This document shows, one piece after another, positions 42,226-53,594 of a stretch of 64,000 nt of DNA. Below the pieces are notes generated by a model. That model worked only from the letters and a program-made list of their open reading frames with translations, was not told where the DNA came from and did no database searches. This DNA comes from Peronospora farinosa. Taxonomy: Eukaryota; Oomycota; Peronosporomycetes; Peronosporales; Peronosporaceae. Location of the stretch: NCBI GenBank assembly GCA_947646735.1, contig CANTFK010000949.1, positions 62,001 through 126,000 on the forward strand, read 5' to 3'. Within the stretch, counting starts at the first letter, position 1; every line of letters starts with the position of its first letter. The translations under genes were made by a program, and so were the position numbers.

Positions 42226-43968
42226 CTATGCTAAGCATTCTTTCTCATTATTTGAACTATCATCGGAGTAATGACTGCGCGGAGATGAAAGAAGTGACAA
42301 AGTGGACGATGGGGATGCCGTTGAATCGAAAAGACGCTTGTAAATGGATCCACAAAGCACCAGCACTGTAATTGCATATAAAACAGCATGTTAGCATCGC
42401 ATTTTACATACACAAATGCGATGTCTAGTTACCTTTTGTTGATGTTAGTCCGATCGGCTTTTTTCCATAGAGTGCTGTTGAGTTCAAAATTTCAATAAAG
42501 ATGAATGAGTACTTTGGCCGGGATAATAAATGAGTCTAGTAAGGAACATACTTGATTCCTCTACCACCTCATGGTGAAGTGCAGAGTGACCACACACGCA
42601 GCCGCAAAGGTCTGCTCGAGTCAGCTCGTCGTCATCCTGCGGGCACGGTTCCATCTTCTGCATTCGGTAAACACAGCATCTGCCTGGTCGGCAAAGCTTG
42701 CACTTTCCCCGAAGTCCTCCCTCCAGATCGCGTTTGAAAATTACATGATCAATGATATCCTGTGGAACACCCTTAAATGTTGTTGTCGCCATCACCGTGT
42801 TCAAATTCGCTCGAACGTAGTCAGCACAGATTTCCAGCAGCGACGGCGGTGTAAGCGCTCCAATGTCGATCGAGTACAAATCCTGCAGTCTATCCGTGCC
42901 ATCGTATCCTCCTAGCAAGTACATTTTGCTACCCACGACCACAGCTCGGTGGAAGGTTCGGCTGCTCGGGACGCTTCCAGTAGTACAAACCTCGCTCCAC
43001 GTGTTGGTCACCAAATCGAGACGTTGCAGGTCATTAAAACGACTGTGGGTCTTGTCTACTCCTCCAAAGACAAACATATTGTCTCCAAAAATCACAGCCG
43101 TGTGGCGGTATCGGTGTGGTGGGCTGATGCCGGACGACTCCATCTTTCTCCACTTGTTCGTAACGAAGCTGTACTCGTACAGATCATTGAGGGTCTCACG
43201 CCCATCCCATCCTCCAAAAATAATCAGTCGGTTGGTCTCAGTATGTACGACGCCGCTGTGTCCGAATCGCCTGGATGGGATAGCACCAGAAGTCTCTAAT
43301 TGCATCCAGCGCTGGGCTTGAATGTCATACCCACAAAGGTCATTAAACCGACTTGAGCCATTATAACCACCAAAGATATAGATACTGGACGAGTGCAGCA
43401 CCATAATGTGGTCGGTGCGGGCTTCAGGCCGGTTCTCCGCTACACTGGGCATCTGACTCCATCGCTGATCATCAAAGCTGAAGTAATACAGATCGTTAAA
43501 GTAATTGCCGTCGCGGCCGTCATATCCGCCAAAGATAAACATGTCACTCGCATGGACAACACCAAGTGCACCAGAACGTCTCGGTGGGAGCACCCCATGC
43601 GTCTGCACTTGTGACCACATGCCCGATCCGACATCCAACTGGTACAGATCATGTTGTCGACGTCTGCGATCTGTACCACCAAAGACATACACTTTATTAT
43701 CTACACCATATCAAGATTCCATACATTAATATTCGACTTATCCATGATAAACTCATCCCATCTTCTATTTTCTCAATAGCTGCTTACCTTGGCTGGTGAC
43801 TGTGTGACCTGTGCGCGGACTATAGACGTCTCCATGCGGGTAAAGCTTCTCCCAGGAGCGCACTTCAAGACGACTGCCTGTACTAGTGCTACCATATGTC
43901 GTCGTATTGACTTCCTTCATGTCAATACAATCTTCTCTCTTGGCAATATTCACGGAAGTAATCGCCAT
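42226..43968 (-). CDS. Kelch-repeat protein with Cys-rich tail, 4 exons (503 aa)
   Basis: Exons 43968-43788, 43700-42552, 42474-42433 and 42365-42226, all with GT-AG introns (GTAAGC/GTGTAG, GTATGT/CAACAG, GTAACT/TTACAG) and a continuous frame of 504 codons. The ATG at 43968 follows an in-frame TGA. Six kelch blades are recognisable by their FGG, LGG or GG cores (VYVFGG, MFIFGGYDG, IYIFGGYNG, LIIFGGWDG, MFVFGGVD, MYLLGGYDG), forming a protein-binding propeller. The C-terminal part has a Cys cluster (CKLCRPGRCC, then CGCVCGH) that may bind zinc. The last exon ends in a Ser-rich tail. No BTB or F-box was seen, so the cellular role is open. Confidence 0.85.
43701..43787 (-). other. Kelch gene intron 1 (87 nt)
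   Basis: Donor CAAG|GTAAGC and acceptor GTGTAG|ATAATAAAG. Splicing joins TSQ-D-NKVYVFGG and completes the first kelch strand. Confidence 0.85.
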
Positions 43969-46195
43969 ACTTGATCAGGTAAACTCTGTCGATAAGATAC
44001 AACCCACTTAGTCGGGTGTTGAGCAAGTCTACGCAGCTCTCGCTATTCGTAGAATGCCTAGACAGATCACAAGCTTCTTTAATCAACAGCGGGGAGTTTC
44101 TCGGCCCGTTACTTTTAGCTTGAAGCACACTTGGTGTCACCTCGTCGAGTGCGGAGGTCGTTTCTGAGCGTACGCACGAATGCGGAATGCAAGAGTGAAG
44201 GTCACGAAGGTTTCCTTTTTTTTCGAGCCAGATAATCGAGTGCGCACTCGCTGCGATCGTAGAATAGCAAAACTCACACTAAAAGTAACTATGTGTGCGC
44301 TCAGTGCGGTCAAGTTCGTTGCCTTAGCTTTGGGTTTTTCTTTCCGTGTTTTCAAGCTGACCAGTTGGCTCCACTATGCCCTCGACTTGAAGTGGTCGTG
44401 TCTCTTCGTTTAGGTGATGTGTGCACACCTCTTTTTGAAAACTTTTCGATCACGTCTGTGACGTGTGTATACAAGCAGATTGTAAGAAAGTCAATCTAGC
44501 TTTGCGTTGCTGGGACGGACGAATGCTGCGATGCTGCGAGACGTCTGGACGCATTGCCGCTTGGTAGCAGCCAGTAAGAGGATCATTTAGTCTGTGCACG
44601 TTCAGATGATAAAAACCGCCGGCAACGGTAACATAACGGCTTGGTATAAATTTAGCTCTGATTGGTCACGTGATCTACTGACAAGCCTAAACACATAGTC
44701 AGTGAAGAATAGTTGCTTCAGTTTAGGGAACGTTACGCGGCTTTAGTCGAGAAACGGCTCCCGGACTCAGACGGCTTGCATCAGAACGATATACAAACAG
44801 ATGGGCGTAGCTGAATTTACATCAATCCTCAGATTGCCTGTTTTCCCCTAATATCCAATACCTTGCGGACATCTTGTCTTGCTAGTAGGGTCGAGTGCGG
44901 CACTAACAGCTTGCCATTTCAGTACCGCCGCGATTAAAAGGAAAACACATCTAAATTCTTTAGATCATGTACATCCCAATTTAAAGAATCCAAAAACGTT
45001 GCAGTCGTTTGTTCCGACGGCGTATAAGCCAACGATTGTGCTCTCTCTTTCATCGACAGGTTAAAGATATCGTTGTGCCACATTTGATTAGGACGACAAC
45101 AAGTCGAACCTGGGCAAGTCTGTCGACTATTCTACCGGCCAAATCGTACTAACTCTGGGCGTGCGGACGATGACGTATTACTAATACTACGATGTACCTA
45201 GGTACATACAGCACGGCATATTTACGCGAGATGATGCCGCATCATACAGTGAATTAAGTGGTGGCTCGAAAAAGCATGTCTTTTTTGTGTATAACATACA
45301 AGCCTAATCTCATAGTGGGTCAGACGATCTTATTAGCGACAGCTGGTGCGACCTAGCAGCCGCCTACACATGTGTCAGAGAACATATGCCGTTCTCTAAC
45401 CGAGCACCAGCTAACACAATGCAGTGAGACTGTCATCTCGCATCTGTTATGATTGTTGCAAGTGGTATCTATTTGCAATTGACTGAGGAATTTTTACGAG
45501 ATCTTTTACGTCGACAATTACAAAGTGAGTCGTACGCTATGTGAGACAGCGTATCCGCTATGGCACTTAATAACATATGGAAACACGTTGCAGTGTGTGC
45601 AAAGCTTGAAGTGGATTGGTAGGAGTTCATTCACGTCTGCATGTATTTCCTCTAAACGAAAACGGACGAGCGCATAGTAATATACCTCTACAGAGTAATA
45701 GACATGATTTTATTTTAACAATCTTTTTTCAAAGTCATGCCCAAAAATTTGTTGTAGCCCATGATTTTACTCTGAATAGTGCGCTTTCTTTTTAATTAGC
45801 CGCAAGGACGTTTTGTGTTTAGACAAGGCTCAGAACTCTTAGCTCCATCGTAACCTGTAGCTAAAACATACTATACTATGATGTAGGAAGCTTCATCTAC
45901 AGAAATGGTGTAACACTTAATTAGGACTAGCGAAAGAGCAACTTCATGCTAACCATCTGGTTCTTCTCAAAATTTCTACCAATAAAATCCAGTTTATGAA
46001 AGAAGCCATCCCCTACAAAACGCAAGTGGTGTAAGGCCGACAGCCCCTTCGATAGGCAGTCACAAAAGAACGCCAGGGCACGGAACCGTCTGCGACAAGG
46101 TGAAAGTTTGCAGCAGCCGATAGCACCCTTGCATCGCGATAGGGTAGAAGGAAAACTACAGAACACACACACATACACACACACGTACGAGCAAT
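43969..46195. other. Intergenic, no gene supported
   Basis: Upstream of both the kelch gene and the small secreted protein gene. Short frames lack domains. A CA-rich microsatellite (about 46160-46187) lies just before the secreted protein start. Confidence 0.45.
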
Positions 46196-46600
46196 ATGAG
46201 GATCCGGACACTTGACGTTTTTTTGGCGACGCTGTACATGATGACGACAACGTTCGTCTCGTCCGACGACATGGCGACCGATAGCAGAGGCGATGGTAAA
46301 GAGACGGTCGCGCAGCTTCTAGCAAATGTACAGGCAGCCGTGGCAGACGATGAAGCGCTTGCCAACATGTTCGATATTACAAATGCGAGTCAGATGAGTG
46401 AGGAGGAGCTTACGAAGGTATTGCAGAACATTTTACCTGTAAGTCTCAGCGATTCCAGTTTAAACTCCTTATCAGACTCAATGGAACCGACGAAGGACGC
46501 GTCAGCAGCGGTTGATACGGTTTCTGGTGCATTGACGGCCTCACTTTCAGTGACTATGGTGGTCTTGATATCTGTAGCTGCACTCTTTGCCTCCCTGTAG
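46196..46600 (+). CDS. Small secreted, probably GPI-anchored protein with RGD (134 aa)
   Basis: N-terminal signal peptide (hydrophobic 7-21, likely cleavage near 23), a short hydrophilic acidic body and a hydrophobic C-terminus (about 111-134, ending AALFASL) without cytoplasmic tail, as in GPI-anchor signals. The mature part has an RGD tripeptide (31-33) and one N-glycosylation sequon (N63-A-S). There are no cysteines and no RXLR. It is probably a cell-surface protein; a single membrane anchor is the alternative. The family is not recognised. The start is the only ATG fitting the signal peptide. Confidence 0.65.
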   Translation: MRIRTLDVFLATLYMMTTTFVSSDDMATDSRGDGKETVAQLLANVQAAVADDEALANMFDITNASQMSEEELTKVLQNILPVSLSDSSLNSLSDSMEPTKDASAAVDTVSGALTASLSVTMVVLISVAALFASL

Positions 46601-48149
46601 GCTGCTACTAGTATCACAGATATGGCAAATTTGGGGAAGAGGCTACTAAACTGGTGGTATCAAGGATCATCCCGGGTATTTTATTCATCGACATACAGCT
46701 CATCATAATCAGTAAAGTTTGAGAATTTATATCGCTTGCAAAACTTACTTACCTATTTAAATTTCTCCTTTTTTGGAACTCGCTAAGTGATGAAGCGATC
46801 GCAACAGAATTAGAATAAAAACATATAATACTTATGGTAACATGAATTATTTTTCTACGCTGCAACATTTTGGTTTGCCTGACTAATACAAAGCTTACGT
46901 GTATTGAAGATTGGCATTACATTGGCCAGTTGATAATAATAAAGTCGAGCTAATTCGCGCAAGCGGGGCAAGTTACCCCCAGACAAAATGCACGTGCTTA
47001 TAATTATCACCGTTAATGCTAGCTCCAACGGAAATCGTTATCGAAAACTGACGTAGAAGAATTCGTAGTCTCGCTTTGAATATTGAATGAGGTAAGCACC
47101 TCCCACAGGAATTTTAATGCAATTTCTCTGTTTCCTCTGGACACAAATCCAAAGCTTGGATCAAGGTGTCGAAGCCGACGAGGCGTGGTAGATCCAGCTG
47201 TCCACGTCTGGCATATATCTTATAAGGTCTATGCAAGATTGACACTGAGAATTTTCATACTCAAGTGGAATATGCCATACCTCTCTCTCTACCCAGAAAT
47301 ATCATAACAAGGAGGAATTTGTTAAAAACGAAGTACCATTTCGTCCTGTCCTCTTTGCTTAACGCAATCAGTTTGCACTTATCACGAGTCTACACAGCGC
47401 ATCCAATGTATAAGAATTTGATGCTAAATGTGCAGGGTTGACATCTCAACAGTTTTCAAATCTACAAATTGCAAAAACCGCTGTAGTACAGTAGTATTAT
47501 CTTTGAATGGATTAGTCATTCAGAAATTAACGTTTCATACCAAAAAAAATATTGAGGCGAATAGATTTTTTAAAAACAATTACTGTTTCAGATGCATCAA
47601 GAAATATCTATTTTATAACAAGAACTTCCTTAAATACTAATAAAAAACACAATTTATCAAAATATTGTTTTTATTTAGTAAAAATTATAACTTTAGCGAT
47701 AACTAGATACATGTTGATATACCATTTACGACAGAAAGACTTGCCTAACCGTGATACCCTTAGGACCAAAAGCATCTAGCAGTGTCGACAAGTTATCAGT
47801 AAATGAAGTATTACTATAGGCCGGTAAGTTGTAGAATTTAGTCAAACTTTACCAATAAAGTGTCTATTGTAGCGCTCATCTTTTGTTTTACTTAAGTATC
47901 ACTTATCAAATCGACACTATCTGAAAAAAATCAACTTGATTACGGAAACCAACGTTCAATAAATATCCCGTCTGTCTTTTATCGTCTCTGTTCCACCATG
48001 ACAGATGGACGATTACAAAAAAAGGTACCTAATAAAATACGCTCAAGTTGTATAAATTTTGAATACTTTCTAATTTAGTACGTCAAGTCATAACTTGATG
48101 CCTATCCTTTCACAATTTACCGTAATATTGCGTCAATTGCATCTAAAAA
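46601..48149. other. AT-rich intergenic, no gene supported
   Basis: Contains homopolymeric and AT-rich runs, with small + frames at 47428-47779 of biased Asn/Lys composition. I see no gene. Confidence 0.45.
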
Positions 48150-49553
48150 CTACTCGGTATTTCCAAAATTCTCATGGCATCGACGACAGATGACAACACT
48201 TGTAGTCGGACCACTAAAGGTTTCAACATTTTCTTTTGACCAGCACGAAGCACAGGCACGATACATACAAATTTCGCAACGTTTGGATCGACGTGTTGGA
48301 GCATTTAGTAATTTCATCCGAAGTCGTTTCGTACACGCGATGCATCTTGAATTCTTTGCTTCTTCATTGTCACGATAATCTTGACCCGATCGACTACTAA
48401 AACTACCATGTTGACTGAATCGACTTGCTTGATGCTGTCGTTGTAGTACGAGATCTGGAAGACGATGAAGACTTTTTGCAATTGTCAGTAATCGTGATCG
48501 CACAATGTCCGAGTCGGCCCATCCATCTGGAATTGTTTTTGAAGCTGTAAATGTTGCATGAAAACTGACACGAGAACGAGGACCACGACATCCGACAGTT
48601 GGAGGCACAGCTTCGACCAAATATGTTGCAGTGATGCCGTGCAATTGGACAACTCGCTCTTTCTTCATTTTGCCAGCCGTCAGCTCGTTTTCAGGCATTG
48701 AACTGATTACGATTGTAAATCCCGTAGAATCGTCAATATTTACTGATGTTGTTGTTGAAGAGATAGTCGACTCATTGGTCGTAAAGGGACTGGACGGTGT
48801 GACTGCACGAGATTGAAAATGTTCAAGAAAACACCACTCTTCATTTCGTGCAAAGCTTCGCGAGCGAGCAAAACAGGCCGTTCGTACTGCTGTATGGTCT
48901 TCTCCATCCAAATGAAAGTCCTCCCGTGATTTATCTTTACTTTCATCGTCCGAGTCGTTCCCGAAACCTCGAGGTTGTACCTCATGAACAATGGATCCGT
49001 AGATAAATTGATCGCCATGAAAATCGCGAGCGACGGCATTGTACTCACTTTCCGTTCGAGGACGAAGCAGTGGTTCAATATCACATGGTTCACAAGCGAC
49101 TTCTCCCGTTGTTAAGACCTCGAAATCCTCCCCCATTCGTCGGGAAAGCATTGCAAAACCTGAAATGTCTTTGCAATCCCACATCACGGAAGGTACACGG
49201 AGCAATCTTCCTTTTCGGCTTGCGAGATTAGCTTGACACGCACGATGAATCAACTCAGTGTCGGAGACTTGCACTTTTCGTGATGTGGGCACATATCCGT
49301 CAGATTTGATACCGTGCCATGATGACATGGCTGGTGATGGTCTATCTACAGGAACTGTTCGGGTCGAGCTGGTTAACTGCGTTCGACGTCGAGATGAAGA
49401 TCCCATGAGATCCATATACCGACAAGTTTCGCCAAGGTCTCCTAGAATTTCTTGGGTTTGATCTCGAAAGTTTGAATCACGAGTATCAATAGATCCATTG
49501 TTCATAGTTGACCGTTTTCGGTTCAACAAAAACGAGTGGAGCTGCTGAGGCAT
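48150..49553 (-). CDS. START-like / FYVE-type zinc finger protein, no GAF (467 aa)
   Basis: Second paralogue. ATG at 49553 (MPQQLHSFLLNRK). START-like region (about 95-375) with shared motifs NEEWCFLEHF (compare NEQWCFSDFF and NEQWCYLEYF), LHGITATYLVE and RLPDLVLQR. Zinc cluster C404/C407, C426/C429, C434/C437, C456/C459 is followed by a stop after only a few residues. It therefore lacks the linker and GAF domain of its two paralogues, by loss or by later gain in the others. Downstream DNA shows no GAF remnant. Confidence 0.85.
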   Translation of the reverse strand: MPQQLHSFLLNRKRSTMNNGSIDTRDSNFRDQTQEILGDLGETCRYMDLMGSSSRRRTQLTSSTRTVPVDRPSPAMSSWHGIKSDGYVPTSRKVQVSDTELIHRACQANLASRKGRLLRVPSVMWDCKDISGFAMLSRRMGEDFEVLTTGEVACEPCDIEPLLRPRTESEYNAVARDFHGDQFIYGSIVHEVQPRGFGNDSDDESKDKSREDFHLDGEDHTAVRTACFARSRSFARNEEWCFLEHFQSRAVTPSSPFTTNESTISSTTTSVNIDDSTGFTIVISSMPENELTAGKMKKERVVQLHGITATYLVEAVPPTVGCRGPRSRVSFHATFTASKTIPDGWADSDIVRSRLLTIAKSLHRLPDLVLQRQHQASRFSQHGSFSSRSGQDYRDNEEAKNSRCIACTKRLRMKLLNAPTRRSKRCEICMYRACASCWSKENVETFSGPTTSVVICRRCHENFGNTE

Positions 49554-50601
49554 GAGGAATGCTGCGTTCTAGCAGAAGAAGAAGAAGAAGAAAATATCAA
49601 TCGATCGATTGACTTTGAGCAAATTGGATTATGCGAATGTGAGATAGTTGCGGCGAGATGAAGTTGAGCGTTTTCGACTGTGCGGACGTCCATTAAGGGA
49701 TCGTCAGTCGATGTTATGCGTTCAGTAAAATGAAAGCTCAGAAAGCCTCATGCCTTTACTGCTCCAGGCCACCCACATTCTTCTACTTTCTAGCATGAAC
49801 TCGACTCTCTCACATCTAGAGAGTCCCACGCTTGGACTTTCTCATTGAGCGTGTGTCTCGTCAGAACTCAGTCAAGTAGTTTTTCTGTAGGGAAGGAAAG
49901 GTCGGAACCCACTTAACGTTAGTGCCTGACTCAGACATCTAAAAGCTTCTTCATGCATGATTTTTGCTAAGCCTTTTGACTTGTACGCTGATTACTCTTA
50001 CAATCGTAGTCACGACAGTCCTACAGTCGAGCCAATCTCCTTTACAGGCATTTCAGCTACTGAATCGTTACCCCAATATTTCGCATGGCTCGGAACGTCC
50101 GACTTGGCATCCCACCCATCCACCTGTCAATGCCCATCATTAAACGTCGTCGTATGAATACTGAATGCCCTTTCGCTTGGGTAAAATCATGGGTCAGCAG
50201 ACCCCTCGCGTCGTCCGAATACGGATGAACTCATGGAGTTATCGGATATCGTCACAAAAATCTGGAACTGGACTGACGTGGAAAGCTGACGTACTGAGAG
50301 ATGAAAAATAGTTTGTGGCCATTGCTTTGACACGAACATTGTCGAAGTATTTCAAGAGAATAGTTTTCAGTGGGGGGGGGGGGGGGGGTAGAGCATCTAG
50401 TCAGTGATGTCCTACAAACGCAAGACTTTGAGGTCGTTCGGCTTCATGATGAAAACATCCAGTGATATGTCGGACACGACAGCATGGAAAATGACAACTT
50501 TATTCATGAAAGACACGTCGTCACTCCAAAAGTTTCAGCAATGACGTAGAACCGACGTCCTATTCAATGCTTTGATTACACAGGTACAACTGGAAAATGG
50601 C
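49554..50601. other. Spacer between tandem START-like/FYVE genes
   Basis: Holds a GAA microsatellite just upstream of the 467-aa gene (about 49574-49591) and a run of 17 G at 50372-50388. No gene is seen. Confidence 0.6.
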
Positions 50602-52686
50602 TTAGACGTTTTCTTTCTCGATGCTCTCGCTCTTGTTTACAAACTGCAGCTTTGCTTCGGCCTTGACTCGAATGATCTTTGACGCAATTTCGCCAAATCG
50701 CACGAGTGTATCGTACTGTGAACGTGTGACATCCATTGCAGAATTGTGTACACAGCAAATCGAGCCTACCATGATCCGATCTGGACCCATAATGGGAATT
50801 CCGCAGTAGTATTTGACACCTTGGCGCATCACGGGATTTAGATTGTAGAAGCGAATATCTGCTTCGGGATTGCGAATGATAATGGGTGCGTCGCCCATGA
50901 GCAAATGCTGGCAAAAGGTATGTTCACGAGGCAGCTTGGCTTGCACGAGGTCACGTATCGTACAGCTCAGAACCAACTGGTGTGTCGCGCCCACGATCGT
51001 AATCATCGTGCAGAAAAACCCAAGCTCTTTACTCAGGAAAGAGCAAATGATGTCCAACTCGGGCATGGGGTCGTTGATGTCCATAAACTTTAAATTGTCA
51101 ATGCACGCCAGTCGTGCAGTTTCGTTCTCGGGCATTGGGGCGGAAGGAGATCCTGGGTCCATAGGGTGCAATGGATACGTCCGCTGCTTGGCATTTGCCA
51201 GTACGCAGTCGGCAGCAGCTGGTGCCTCGCTTGCTCGTCTCTGGAAGTATTCTTCTACGGCTGACATATACATTTCTTCGTCATCTACATCACTTCCAGC
51301 TCTCTCGGTAATACTGTTGTAAGGAGCATTGGCTGCTGTCTTTGAACGATTCAAGAGCATCCTGATCACTGTCACTGCAGCTTCTTTTGTGCTCTCAACT
51401 GCAAGATCATCGCGTAAACTTTGACCGACAGGTGGTCTTCTCAACGAGATTTCGCTTGGTTCGGGGTCGTCAATAATCTGGACAGTTCCTTGACGGCCTC
51501 GTTGAACGTTTGAGTAGTCACAACGGTCTACCCACTCGAGACAGCGATTGCAGACACCCATTGTCACGACCAGACCGTTGCTATTTTCAATGTTTTCACT
51601 AGACCAACACGCCGTGCATACATTGTAAGCGCAAAGCTGGCATCGGCGGGTGCGACGTACTAATGCAGTCAGACGAAGACCTTTTGTGCACGAGATGCAT
51701 CGCCAATTTTGAGCTTCGGCCGCAGGTACAGGCACATCGACCGATTGTTTCGCAAACACTTGGATTCCCAAACGACGACGCCGCACAACTACCGGAAGAC
51801 GTGGAATTCCCTCAGCTAAAGCCACTAGTCTAGCACGCACCATCTTATCACTTGCATGACCGGCAACAGGCTCTTTATGCCCCGTGTACATTGCATGAAA
51901 CATCACGCGTAACTTGGTCAATTTACCGTCACTTACATCTTTATACACTGCAGGCACAGTATCAACAACGAGGAGAACCGTGATACCGTCAATTTGGTCG
52001 ACACGACGTCCAATGACCTTGCCCACTGCAAGTTCTTGCTCTGACAATGAAAGGCACGTAATCGAAAATCCTTGAGACGTAGTTGGCGACGACAAGGAGT
52101 CGGTCACGGAATCAGTCGTTGGCTGAAAGTACTCGAGATAACACCATTGCTCATTGTGCGCGAGTATCTTCGAACGTGCAAAGCACCCCGTTCTTACTGT
52201 AAGTTGGTCACCATCAGGCATTGAACCTTTCAACTGGTTTGCATTCAATGTCTGCACGACAGAGCCATAAATAAACTTACGACCGTATAGTCCTTTCATC
52301 GCAGCATTGTATTCGATCTCGTCAGGTGGACTCAATATGGAAAGTAGTTCTTGACGACTACATGCAATGCACCCAACGGTCAGCACCTCGTACCCATTGC
52401 CATTGATACCTGAAGCACGAGCTGAGAGCTCAAAAATCTCACGTCCCAAGCCAGAGCCAAGACGTATGGACGAAGTGTGTTTGGTGGAATCCCATGCGTC
52501 AAGTGGATCAGAGAGAGCATTTTTCAGAGCGACAGAAGATTTGGCTTCATGAACACGAGCAAGAAGTTCCTCATCGTCCACCAAAACTTTGCGTGAGGGG
52601 TCTTGAGGTGATGACATGGTAGTGTGTGCATTTGATGCATAGCTAGTCGTCAATGTAGGATCACGACGGGGTATTCGAAACGGCAT
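50602..52686 (-). CDS. START-like / FYVE-type zinc finger / GAF protein (694 aa)
   Basis: Third paralogue. I choose the ATG at 52686 (MPFRIPRRD); the frame extends 25 codons upstream to a GTG and residues below use that longer numbering. START-like region (about 60-335), zinc cluster C355/C358, C374/C377, C382/C385, C404/C407, GAF (about 565-700) with PREHTFCQH, NPEADIRFYN and YYCGIPI. It is closely related in order to the gene at 5545-7851. The finger again lacks the HHC motif. It probably acts at membranes. The ligand of the GAF domain is unknown. Confidence 0.85.
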   Translation of the reverse strand: MPFRIPRRDPTLTTSYASNAHTTMSSPQDPSRKVLVDDEELLARVHEAKSSVALKNALSDPLDAWDSTKHTSSIRLGSGLGREIFELSARASGINGNGYEVLTVGCIACSRQELLSILSPPDEIEYNAAMKGLYGRKFIYGSVVQTLNANQLKGSMPDGDQLTVRTGCFARSKILAHNEQWCYLEYFQPTTDSVTDSLSSPTTSQGFSITCLSLSEQELAVGKVIGRRVDQIDGITVLLVVDTVPAVYKDVSDGKLTKLRVMFHAMYTGHKEPVAGHASDKMVRARLVALAEGIPRLPVVVRRRRLGIQVFAKQSVDVPVPAAEAQNWRCISCTKGLRLTALVRRTRRCQLCAYNVCTACWSSENIENSNGLVVTMGVCNRCLEWVDRCDYSNVQRGRQGTVQIIDDPEPSEISLRRPPVGQSLRDDLAVESTKEAAVTVIRMLLNRSKTAANAPYNSITERAGSDVDDEEMYMSAVEEYFQRRASEAPAAADCVLANAKQRTYPLHPMDPGSPSAPMPENETARLACIDNLKFMDINDPMPELDIICSFLSKELGFFCTMITIVGATHQLVLSCTIRDLVQAKLPREHTFCQHLLMGDAPIIIRNPEADIRFYNLNPVMRQGVKYYCGIPIMGPDRIMVGSICCVHNSAMDVTRSQYDTLVRFGEIASKIIRVKAEAKLQFVNKSESIEKENV

Positions 52687-53594
52687 TGAATACTTGGATA
52701 CGTCTTCAATGAAGACAACAACAACGATATCAATCGATTGCAAGGCACAACAACTTGTCACGTTATGAACAAGATCAAGAATGAGTCGATGACGACATCC
52801 ACACGAGAGAGAAGAGTCTTGTTATTCTTTAGATCAAAGCTACTTGTCTACAGTGTCGCGTGTCCAGCGTGAGATTGTAAGGAAAACAATCGCACCCAAA
52901 GTATGCTACAGTAGAAGATCAAAGGACCACGACCTGTTCTTAGACATCTCTTTCATGAATGGATAGCCGCCATGTTCATCATCAGTGTACAACTGTATTC
53001 AGAATGCTAAGCTCGATGGGGACATCTCGGATTTGACGGTATCCCTTGAGTCAATCATGTTGGACAGAGACGCGTACTCGATCAATTGTTCTTGCGCCTG
53101 ATTGAACCAACTTCATGATCGTGGACAGGGAAGAGTTTCTGACGTGCGTCTTGTTGCACATCTGCAATGAAACTGCACGCCACGCATGACTCGACAACCT
53201 TTTGAAAAATACTTTCATGGACCGAGAGCCCACGAGTCTTCCTAAGCACCTAGTTAGCAACGCCAGTGCTTGATCAAGCCCAGTGATTGTACAAGGGCTA
53301 GCCACCTGCTCGGGATTGTCCGGCTATGCTGATGCAGCAGACGTGTACCATTGTTCGGCCCGTTGGAGCGAGAACGCGTGCCGGGTTTAGCTTCCCTTTA
53401 ATGACCGCTTGTGCGGTCCATCGAGCTGACTTGTGCAATCGTCGAAGCGATAACGCGTGGCACGGAACGCCACCAACCGGTTTGTATCTTCCCTTGGCCT
53501 GTTGTCCGCATAACCGGAGGCCGCGCGACATGTCTGACCGAGACATGACCCCACACTCGGCTGCTGCATGAGGGTTCGTGCAATCGCACGCGCT
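52687..53594. other. Intergenic with dispersed repeat at 53239-53470
   Basis: Between the FYVE and ankyrin genes. The segment 53239-53470 is the second copy of the repeat at 2871-3080. No gene is seen. Confidence 0.55.

Noticed and set aside
48150..49553. Hidden GAF domain downstream of the 467-aa gene
   Set aside because: Translation of the DNA downstream of the stop shows no PREH or PEAD motifs and no plausible splice donor near the stop.
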